Part shown: positions 1 through 4,042 of the stretch, piece after piece
Position numbering within the stretch: the first letter of the stretch is position 1
How the letters are laid out: each line of letters starts with the position of its first letter
NCBI GenBank assembly: GCA_027056825.1
Contig: JALUJS010000119.1
Coordinates: 1 to 5,048, forward strand
Direction of reading: 5' to 3'
From: Candidatus Krumholzibacteriia bacterium
GTDB taxonomy: Bacteria; Krumholzibacteriota; Krumholzibacteriia; LZORAL124-64-63
Length of the DNA stretch: 5,048 nt
The notes under the pieces: generated by a model
What the model was told of the DNA's origin: nothing
Seen by the model: the letters and a program-made list of their open reading frames with translations, nothing else
Database searches by the model: none
Program-made: the position numbers and the translations under genes

Positions 1-40
1 CCTGTAAAATCTGACGGGTTAACCCGTCAGATTTTACAGG
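1..40. terminator. Perfect 40-bp palindrome, probable bidirectional terminator
   Basis: Bases 1-20 are the exact reverse complement of 21-40. The core is a GC-rich stem (CTGACGGG / CCCGTCAG) around TTAA, flanked by AAAAT on the left and ATTTT on the right, which is the A-tract/stem/T-tract layout of a bidirectional intrinsic terminator. The T-tracts are short (four) and are themselves part of the extended stem. It lies exactly where the leftward repressor gene ends: that gene's TAA stop (34-36) is inside the right arm. A rightward operon arriving from beyond the left edge would end here too. Because it sits on the very edge of the window, an assembly fold-back artefact cannot be excluded. Confidence 0.6.
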
Positions 41-447
41 TTGACAGGGGCCGGGAGGGGGGTCGGACGCCTACGCCGAATTTTACATAATATACAGTCA
101 GAGGCTGCCGCCATTATTCGCAAAGCGGGTGAGGGGGCGAGCGTAACTAATTGTCCTGCCACTAAAACCACCGCAGCGGCGCGCCCGAATTGCCGCGCAA
201 TCCTTAACCACACCTTCCTTTCCTCCGGCTTTTTTGTCCGCTCCGCGTGGATGTGGGCGATGACCTCCGCTGGGTCCCTTTCGAGCAATTTTGCCACCTG
301 CATAGCGTGCTCGTCCGAGAGATACCGGGGCATGGTTCGATACTGGCTGATGGCTGAACGGCTCCACCCTGTAAGTTTTGAAAGGGCGTAGTCCGAGGGC
401 AGGTTGTAACGCTGCTTGATGGCGTCTAGGTAGTCGGTAGTCTTCAT
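34..447 (-). CDS. HTH transcriptional repressor with C-terminal membrane segment (DUF3693-like)
   Basis: This 137-residue protein is probably the immunity/lysogeny repressor. Residues about 16-38 (SDYALSKLTGWSRSAISQYRT) form a helix-turn-helix of the Cro/CI type, followed by helices typical of phage proteins annotated DUF3693 (LSDEHAMQVAKLLERDPAEVIAHIHAER). Residues about 88-105 (GRAAAVVLVAGQLVTLAP) are hydrophobic enough for a membrane helix, then a basic tail IRRRRPTPLPAPVNL. The start ATG at 447 is chosen over an upstream in-frame GTG (462) because GGAGGG (460-455) sits 7 nt before it. It is transcribed leftward from its own promoter (TTGATA/TATAAT), divergent from the early operon; an inverted repeat over its -35 suggests autoregulation. 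The last 20 residues are encoded by the dif-like site and the DNA beyond it. The family assignment is from memory of the sequence pattern; the membrane anchor is a prediction by eye. Confidence 0.8.
   Translation of the reverse strand: MKTTDYLDAIKQRYNLPSDYALSKLTGWSRSAISQYRTMPRYLSDEHAMQVAKLLERDPAEVIAHIHAERTKKPEERKVWLRIARQFGRAAAVVLVAGQLVTLAPSPALRIMAAASDCILCKIRRRRPTPLPAPVNL
80..107 (-). other. dif-like XerCD site, candidate attP
   Basis: Read on the minus strand, 96-80 is TGTATA followed by TTATGTAAAAT. The E. coli dif core is TGTATA (6/6 identical) and its XerD arm is TTATGTTAAAT (10/11 identical). The XerC arm position (107-97, CAGCCTCTGAC) matches only about 3 of 11 bases. A half-conserved site of this kind is what is known for integrative elements that borrow the host XerC/XerD recombinases, such as CTX-type vibriophages and other IMEX; it could also serve multimer resolution. 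No integrase gene is visible in the window, which agrees with use of host recombinases. The site lies inside the coding sequence of the leftward repressor and encodes its residues 118-123 (CILCKI). Confidence 0.6.
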
Positions 448-450
448 TTT

Positions 451-462
451 TGAACCCTCCAC
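451..462 (-). promoter_or_regulatory. Repressor ribosome binding site region, complementary to the early leader RNA
   Basis: On the minus strand this reads GUGGAGGGUUCA, containing the GGAGGG Shine-Dalgarno of the repressor gene 7 nt before its ATG. The identical plus-strand sequence TGAACCCTCCAC recurs at 575-586 in the rightward leader. In the repressor mRNA, AACC (467-464) can pair with GGUU (456-453), placing UGUGGAG in a 7-nt loop. Confidence 0.65.
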
Positions 463-476
463 AGGTTGAGCGTCAA

Positions 477-505
477 ATTATAGTCGCCTGTCCGTGAACT
501 ATCAA
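477..505 (-). promoter_or_regulatory. Leftward promoter for the repressor
   Basis: On the minus strand TTGATA (505-500) and a consensus TATAAT (482-477) are separated by exactly 17 bp, a strong sigma70-type promoter. Transcription would start near 470, giving a 5' leader of only about 23 nt before the ATG at 447. The -35 lies between the two arms of the inverted repeat 494-512. Confidence 0.75.
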
Positions 506-512
506 TGTTCAC
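494..512. promoter_or_regulatory. Candidate repressor operator 1 (GTGAAC-N7-GTTCAC)
   Basis: GTGAAC (494-499) and GTTCAC (507-512) are perfect 6-bp inverted arms with a 7-bp spacer that contains the leftward -35 hexamer. The position, between the two divergent -35 elements, is typical for a dimeric HTH repressor that autoregulates and blocks the early promoter. A second copy of the 5-bp core arms with the same 7-bp spacing is at 575-591. The repressor encoded at 34-447 is the obvious candidate to bind; that link is inference. Confidence 0.55.
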
Positions 513-518
513 TCATTC

Positions 519-548
519 TTGACATGCAAAGTGTTAACGGACTATAAA
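519..548 (+). promoter_or_regulatory. Rightward early promoter
   Basis: A consensus -35 TTGACA (519-524) is followed after 18 bp by TATAAA (543-548; CTATAA at 17 bp is the alternative register). Transcription would begin near 555. The -35 lies 13 bp from the leftward -35, so the two promoters are back to back and share one operator region. It would drive both the short leader RNA and, by read-through, the early operon starting at 703. Confidence 0.7.
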
Positions 549-574
549 CATTATCGACCGTCGCCGGTACTACC

Positions 575-591
575 TGAACCCTCCACGTTCA
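575..591. promoter_or_regulatory. Candidate operator 2, or RNA hairpin (TGAAC-N7-GTTCA)
   Basis: TGAAC (575-579) and GTTCA (587-591) are perfect inverted arms with a 7-bp spacer, the same arm sequence and spacing as the inverted repeat at 495-511, about 80 bp away centre to centre. As DNA it may be a second repressor operator permitting looping. As RNA it forms the hairpin exposing CCUCCAC. The sequence alone does not separate these, and both may be true. Confidence 0.4.
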
Positions 592-625
592 AATTCTGGC
601 GCGGTCCCCTCTCCCCAAGGGTCGG

Positions 626-652
626 CAGGGCGGGAAACCGCCCTGTTTTTTT
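626..652 (+). terminator. Intrinsic terminator / attenuator upstream of the early operon
   Basis: A perfect 8-bp GC-rich stem, CAGGGCGG (626-633) and CCGCCCTG (638-645), closes a GAAA tetraloop (634-637) and is followed by seven Ts (646-652). This is a textbook rho-independent terminator. It lies downstream of the early promoter and 50 bp before the first early gene, with no convincing second promoter in between, so the operon must be expressed by read-through or antitermination. Confidence 0.85.
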
Positions 653-702
653 AAGCCGGGGAAGGGGGTTTTTAACCAGAACATCCGGGGGAGTTGGTAA
701 GC

Positions 703-933
703 ATGATTGTAAATATTGAAAAAATGGTTTCTGAGCGCCTTGAAAGCATCGCGGCGCCATTGATCCGTGAGGGTGAAGACTGGGAAGGCCGTAAGGACAG
801 ATGCCGGAATAACGCACTATGGGTGGCCGGGATGTTGAGCAAGCACCCTAACGGCAAGGTTTCAAAGGCCGCCGCTGATTTTATCAAGGCATGGGATAAA
901 GCGCGTCACGAAGAAAAGGAACATGCCGCATGA
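703..933 (+). CDS. Small early protein of unknown function
   Basis: This 76-residue protein is the first gene of the rightward early operon. ATG 703 is preferred over an upstream TTG (694) because GGGGGAG (687-693) lies 9 nt before it. It is predicted mostly helical and highly charged, with no Cys-pair motif, signal peptide or membrane segment. The middle reads WEGRKDRCRNNALWVAGML and the C-terminus is strongly charged (KARHEEKEHAA). It overlaps the next gene by ATGA, so the two are probably translationally coupled. Its position downstream of the attenuator suggests an early regulatory or host-takeover role, but I do not recognise a family. Confidence 0.75.
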   Translation: MIVNIEKMVSERLESIAAPLIREGEDWEGRKDRCRNNALWVAGMLSKHPNGKVSKAAADFIKAWDKARHEEKEHAA

Positions 934-1166
934 CAGCCGCCGCCCTGCAAGTCCACCGCATCCGTAGCGCCGCCCAGCGGCAATATATCCCGATGACCTG
1001 GGTGTGGGGCTGGCTAACCGAAACCGTCAAGGTGGGCATGATCCGGGTGGTATCCGATATGCCCCTGGATGATGCCAGGCACTGGGCCATCATGCCCTGG
1101 GAATCCGTGCCGGCCGATTTACGCGACCCCATCCATAACCTGATTATCCAGGAGTTGCAGGGATGA
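930..1166 (+). CDS. Small early protein of unknown function
   Basis: This 78-residue protein has its ATG overlapping the preceding stop (ATGA, 930-933) and its own stop overlapping the next start (ATGA, 1163-1166). It is rich in Trp (5: WVWGWL, HWAIMPW) with a mixed basic N-terminus (VHRIRSAAQRQYIPM) and no membrane segment or metal motif. Coupled placement in the operon and GC-rich codon use like its neighbours support it as a real gene. Function not recognised. Confidence 0.7.
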   Translation: MTAAALQVHRIRSAAQRQYIPMTWVWGWLTETVKVGMIRVVSDMPLDDARHWAIMPWESVPADLRDPIHNLIIQELQG

Positions 1167-1360
1167 GCGTTGTGGACCTGGACCGCCTGACCCACCTTGC
1201 GGCGCACCCCTTCACGGACGAGAAAACCTATTGCGGAAAGGACCGGAACCGCGTCCATTCGATGAGCAATTCCACGCGCTTCGTTGACTGCCCGGAGTGC
1301 ATCCGCATCAAGGCCGCCTTCGACAAGTCGCTTGCTGAGCGGGGGAGGGCGGCGCGGTGA
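1163..1360 (+). CDS. Cys/His-rich mini-protein, possible zinc finger
   Basis: This is a 65-residue protein. Candidate zinc ligands are His11/His15, Cys24 (KTYCGKD) and the pair Cys43-P-E-Cys46 (VDCPECIRIK), an arrangement common in tiny phage zinc-binding proteins; the tail is basic. It starts at the ATGA overlap with the previous gene and ends at a GTGA overlap with the next one. A zinc-stabilised nucleic-acid-binding or adaptor role is a guess from the motif only. Confidence 0.7.
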   Translation: MSVVDLDRLTHLAAHPFTDEKTYCGKDRNRVHSMSNSTRFVDCPECIRIKAAFDKSLAERGRAAR

Positions 1361-1890
1361 AAAATGTGGCTGTGCTTTGTTGTTCAAAGAACAGTGCCTA
1401 TCACAATATGCCAGGCGTTATAGCTTATGACCAGGAGAGGGATGCAAGAACATTTTCTGGGGGGCTTCCTGTTGTGGCACATCCGCCATGCCGAGCGTGG
1501 TCAGCGTTTTGTCGCCATCAGGCAAAACCGGCCGCTGGGGAAAGAGAGCTGGGTTTCTTCTGTGTGGATGTATTGAGGCGGGAAGGCGGGGTACTTGAAC
1601 ATCCGGCGTTTTCTTTATTATTCGAGGCTGCCGGGCTTCCTGAGGTCGGTCAGTGTAAAAGGGGGATGTTCACGATTGAAGTATGGCAGTCTTGGTTCGG
1701 ATATCCGGTAAAAAAAAGGACCTGGCTTTGTTTCTCTGGTGTAAATCTTGAAAAGATCAAGATTCCTTTTTGCCTGACACCTCAGAACGGCCATCGTGCT
1801 GTTTTTGCATCAATGTCAAAAAGGCAAAGATCGGAAACAGTGCCTCAATTTGCACGGTGGTTGGTTGCTTTAGCGAGGCAGGCGAAATGA
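1357..1890 (+). CDS. Phage protein with cytosine-C5-methyltransferase-like motifs; AT-richer cargo
   Basis: This 177-residue protein starts at GTG 1357, supported by GGGGGAGGG (1341-1349) and the GTGA overlap with the preceding stop. Visible motifs are YDQERDARTF (24-33), AHPPCRAWS (41-49, resembling the catalytic Pro-Cys motif IV of DNA C5-methyltransferases), GGVLEHPAFS (77-86, at the position of the ENV motif), and QSWFGYPVKKRTWL (111-124, like the motif VIII Arg region). The C-terminal SKRQRSETVPQFARWLV (154-170) recurs in a phage protein family I remember only as hypothetical. No FxGxG SAM-binding motif I is seen, so activity is uncertain; it may be a reduced or diverged enzyme, or a DNA-recognition relative. 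Base composition is lower in GC than its neighbours (27 G/C in 1381-1440 against 39 in 1981-2040), suggesting separate acquisition. It couples to the replication gene by ATGA. Confidence 0.75.
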   Translation: MKNVAVLCCSKNSAYHNMPGVIAYDQERDARTFSGGLPVVAHPPCRAWSAFCRHQAKPAAGERELGFFCVDVLRREGGVLEHPAFSLLFEAAGLPEVGQCKRGMFTIEVWQSWFGYPVKKRTWLCFSGVNLEKIKIPFCLTPQNGHRAVFASMSKRQRSETVPQFARWLVALARQAK

Positions 1891-3257
1891 ATCATCCCCT
1901 GAGCGCCCAGCAACAGCTAGACCGCTGGCTTTACCTGAACCCGCTGGCGCGCACCATCCCGCCTCACATACAACAGTGCATCGACATCCTGGAGCGCCAG
2001 CGCCAGGCGCGGGATTACACCCCGGACACCTCAAACCGTTATGAGCTGGCGAACCTTCAGGATGAGCTGGAGGCCGAGAGCATCGAGCGTGCCGCCCGTC
2101 GCAACGCAGAACATGAACTGGCCGACTATATCCGGGGCGTGGCCGATGAGACTGGCCGCCTGGACCTGCTGAGCGTGTCAAACCGCCTGAGCAGTTGCCG
2201 CATGTCCGGCACCGTGGGGATCATCGAGGGCCGCCCGGTCATGGCCTGGGATTACAAGTGCGGACTGGTGCGCCTGTGCCCGGACGAATCCCGCGAGGAA
2301 ACCCAACGGCTCACGGACTTCTATCTGCCGTCCATGCTGGACTTTGTGAACGAATCCCCAATGAACCGGGTTTTTTACTCGGTTTTCACCCTCCACAATT
2401 TTCGCCCCGGCAACCTCAAGGCCGGGAAAAAGTACCTTTTCGAGCGCTTCAAGGAATGGATGACGGAAACGTACAGCTACTGCCCGGCCATTCAGCGGCA
2501 TGGCTGTTACATCCCAACCAGGAAGAAAACCGAGAAGGTTTGGCCGCAAATCAAGGGCGCTTTCGTGGTCCAGGAAGACCCGCTGAGCGCCAGCGGTGAC
2601 TGGAATATCCACCTGAACGTTTTTCTGTTCGTAAAGGGCGAATTTTCTTATAAGGCCGTCCGGGAGTCCTGGGGGGCCAATATTCACCTTAAAGAGCTGG
2701 GCCGCGATGAACTTTCTTTACGGTCCGCCCTCCTGGAAGCCATCAAGTACAGCGCCCAAACGGTCCCCGACAAATCGGACCGCAAGGCCGCCGATGGCGC
2801 CACCGCCGCCCCTGCCATGACTGAGTGGCCGCATGACCGATGGGTGGAGTGGTGGGATGCAAACCAGGGATTCCGCAGAACACGGGCCTATGGCTGCCTG
2901 TACGCGCTCCACGCGAAGCGCTGGAACGCCATGGACCTGATAAGCCGGGTTGAGGTGCTGAGGATCGCAGGCGCACCGAGAGAGCTTTGCAAGCTTGAAT
3001 GGAAGGAAATAGGCCGGGATATGAAGAAAAAAGACCGTGAGCGCCTCAAGGTGGCGATGAGGAAGGCCATGACCCATGGCGAGCGCCTGGACATGGACGC
3101 CGTCCAGTGGGTCGGATCGGTTCAATTTACCGCGGACGGTCGTTACAGGGTTGACTTGATACCGGGGGATAACTTTTCCGCTTCCGGCGGGCCGGGCGGT
3201 AAGTTTTCCGGTGGTTTTCGTGGATCAGGGCCGCCGGACTATGGAGGGGCGGCATGA
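1887..3257 (+). CDS. Rolling-circle replication initiator (HUH-like endonuclease)
   Basis: This 456-residue protein is the probable rolling-circle nickase that starts replication by cutting the double-strand origin. ATG 1887 is chosen because it overlaps the upstream stop (ATGA) and has GAGG at 1875-1878; a longer in-frame opening from 1770 would lie inside the upstream gene. Motifs in order: CGLVRLCP (125-132, Cys pair frequent in this superfamily); FYSVFTLHNF (163-172), matching motif 1 F-T-L-x-x-N; NIHLNVFLFV (240-249), the HUH position, where the second His is Asn; and LLEAIKYSAQ (282-291), with Tyr288 as the likely catalytic tyrosine of the KY type. RRTRAYGCLYAL (330-341) follows, then a basic helix and a Gly-rich tail (430-456). 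These resemble pC194/pUB110-type and phage gene-A-like initiators. Several small tailless and filamentous phages use such proteins. Confidence 0.85.
   Translation: MNHPLSAQQQLDRWLYLNPLARTIPPHIQQCIDILERQRQARDYTPDTSNRYELANLQDELEAESIERAARRNAEHELADYIRGVADETGRLDLLSVSNRLSSCRMSGTVGIIEGRPVMAWDYKCGLVRLCPDESREETQRLTDFYLPSMLDFVNESPMNRVFYSVFTLHNFRPGNLKAGKKYLFERFKEWMTETYSYCPAIQRHGCYIPTRKKTEKVWPQIKGAFVVQEDPLSASGDWNIHLNVFLFVKGEFSYKAVRESWGANIHLKELGRDELSLRSALLEAIKYSAQTVPDKSDRKAADGATAAPAMTEWPHDRWVEWWDANQGFRRTRAYGCLYALHAKRWNAMDLISRVEVLRIAGAPRELCKLEWKEIGRDMKKKDRERLKVAMRKAMTHGERLDMDAVQWVGSVQFTADGRYRVDLIPGDNFSASGGPGGKFSGGFRGSGPPDYGGAA
3150..3165 (+). other. Candidate nick site / double-strand origin inside the initiator gene
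   Basis: CTTGATA occurs at 3155-3161. CTTG^ATA is the core nicking sequence of pC194-type plasmids and of the phiX174 origin, where it lies within the initiator gene itself. Small inverted repeats are nearby (ACCG/CGGT at 3129-3140). The motif is only seven bases and the coding frame passes through it, so this is a weak candidate. Confidence 0.25.
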
Positions 3258-3478
3258 TGAGCTGCATGAAACCACATATTGCCCGGTTTTTCAGGGCTGC
3301 AAAGGAACAGGGGCGGGACTTCTGGGAAGGTCATGCGTGGGTGAACCTGTACGCCGAGGGGCTGCGCTGCCTGGGTGTGGCTGATCGGATCATAAAGGCG
3401 CGCATCGGCGGACGGGTGGGGCTGCCTCACCTGCTGGCAGGGTGGCCGCTTTATCTGCTGGCGTGGTGGTGGTTCTGA
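3254..3478 (+). CDS. Small protein with C-terminal membrane segment, unknown function
   Basis: This 74-residue protein starts at the ATGA overlap with the end of the replication gene, with GGAGGGG (3243-3249) in front; a second ATG directly follows in frame (3257). The first about 50 residues are soluble and basic (ARFFRAAKEQGRDFWEGHAWVNLYAEGLRCLG), and the last about 18 (LPHLLAGWPLYLLAWWWF) are strongly hydrophobic and aromatic, consistent with a tail anchor ending in the membrane. Possible roles are a virion membrane protein or a lysis accessory; neither is demonstrated. The hydrophobic end overlaps the possible start of the next gene. Confidence 0.7.
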   Translation: MMSCMKPHIARFFRAAKEQGRDFWEGHAWVNLYAEGLRCLGVADRIIKARIGGRVGLPHLLAGWPLYLLAWWWF

Positions 3479-3672
3479 TGTGCGTGGCGTCAAGCGCCCT
3501 GCGCGTGAAACAGCAAAAGCTGAATCTGGCCGTCCAGCATCTCCAAAAGGCCATCAACCCGATGACCAAGGCGCGCCTGGCTGAGGCCGCCGTGGTGGCC
3601 GCCCTGGATGTGATAAACGAGCTTGCAAACCGAGTTGAACAGTTGGAGGCTGTGAGCCATGGCGAGGGATGA
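3442..3672 (+). CDS. Small coiled-coil protein with possible N-terminal membrane anchor
   Basis: From GTG 3442 this is 76 residues: a hydrophobic N-terminus (LSAGVVVVLMCVASSAL, about 4-20), then a helix with heptad-like spacing (LNLAVQHLQKAI...VINELANRVEQLEAV). That layout is seen in inner-membrane spanin-like and other small phage membrane proteins, but there is no specific match. The start is uncertain. ATG 3478, joined to the previous stop as TGATG, has a weak GGTGGTGG before it and would give 64 residues without the anchor; GTG 3442 has a poor ribosome site. The 3' end overlaps the next gene by 14 bp. Confidence 0.6.
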   Translation: MAALSAGVVVVLMCVASSALRVKQQKLNLAVQHLQKAINPMTKARLAEAAVVAALDVINELANRVEQLEAVSHGEG

Positions 3673-4006
3673 TATAGGGCGCTGCCCGTGCCCGATGTGC
3701 AAGCGCCCGGTGCCGGTACGGAAAAATAAGAAGGGACGGCTTTATCTTTACTGCGGGCCGGTCGGTGAATTTCAGGGATGCGGGATGCTGCAGCCGAATT
3801 TGCCGGGCGGACAGGACTGGATTCTGGAGCATGCCACCATCGGAGAACCGGCACCTGGACTGCAGGGGAAACCGGGGCAGGGCGCGCAGCCTGAGCCGGG
3901 CGAGGATCACAAAAGCGAGAAGAAAAAAACTACCGTCCAGCCTGAAAAGGTACTTTCCAGGCAAAAGCGGAGTTTTTTGGAATCACTGTTAACCCTAGAC
4001 GAGTAA
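3659..4006 (+). CDS. Zinc-ribbon protein with charged tail
   Basis: This is a 115-residue protein. ATG 3659 is supported by GGAGG (3645-3649) 9 nt upstream. The N-terminus holds a zinc ribbon: CPCPMCKRPV (Cys9/11/14) with partners Cys32 (RLYLYCG) and Cys41 (GCGML), similar in spacing to topoisomerase-type or transcription-type ribbons. The rest is low-complexity, Pro/Gly/Gln-rich (61-80), then a basic Lys-rich patch (SEKKKTTVQPEK) and a short helix (SRQKRSFLESLLTLDE). Nucleic-acid binding is likely and a single-strand DNA-binding or regulatory role possible; the latter is inferred from its place after the initiator. No family name is offered. Confidence 0.75.
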   Translation: MARDDIGRCPCPMCKRPVPVRKNKKGRLYLYCGPVGEFQGCGMLQPNLPGGQDWILEHATIGEPAPGLQGKPGQGAQPEPGEDHKSEKKKTTVQPEKVLSRQKRSFLESLLTLDE

Positions 4007-4042
4007 AGTAAACCACTGTCGTGATGACAGCGGGAGGATGAT

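Larger units (their letters stand above)
555..652 (+). ncRNA. Putative terminated leader RNA / antisense regulator of the repressor
   Basis: The predicted transcript from the early promoter to the U-tract of the intrinsic terminator is about 98 nt and contains no convincing gene. By eye it has a 5' stem-loop at 562-601: outer pairing CGCCGG with CUGGCG (one G-U), and inner stem UGAAC/GUUCA closing a 7-nt loop CCUCCAC at 580-586. A C-rich stretch (605-616) and the terminator hairpin follow. UGAACCCUCCAC (575-586) is exactly complementary over 12 nt to the repressor mRNA around its Shine-Dalgarno, so it could block repressor translation in trans. The C-rich stretch (CUCCCC, 611-616) is also complementary to GGGGAG (688-693), the ribosome site of the first early gene, which suggests a possible self-masking role. 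Small immunity RNAs are established in P4 and P1; homology to them is not claimed. Confidence 0.45.

Noticed and set aside
46..66. G-rich run as a possible G-quadruplex
   Set aside because: The G-runs are uneven and the stretch is explained by Arg/Pro codons on the opposite strand; only a weak two-layer quadruplex could form.
41..391. Open frame on the plus strand opposite the repressor gene
   Set aside because: It is antisense to a gene with a good promoter, ribosome site and recognisable HTH; no ribosome site or domain supports the plus-strand frame.
519..719. Open frame through the early leader
   Set aside because: It would begin on the -35 hexamer of the early promoter, upstream of the predicted transcription start, and runs through the intrinsic terminator.
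1770..1886. N-terminal extension of the replication initiator by 39 residues
   Set aside because: It lies wholly inside the upstream gene, reads as Cys-rich nonsense, and the ATGA overlap at 1887 with GAGG upstream is the better start.
2195..3125. Several long open frames on both strands inside the replication gene
   Set aside because: They are frame shadows typical of GC-rich coding DNA, with proline/arginine/glycine-rich nonsense composition and no ribosome sites.
3976..4006. Possible promoter for the downstream gene pair (TTGGAA)
   Set aside because: No acceptable -10 is found 16-18 bp downstream, so a separate promoter is not supported.
4016..4030. CTGTC-N5-GACAG hairpin between genes as a terminator
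   Set aside because: The stem is only 5 bp and no T-run follows; it sits directly before a ribosome site.
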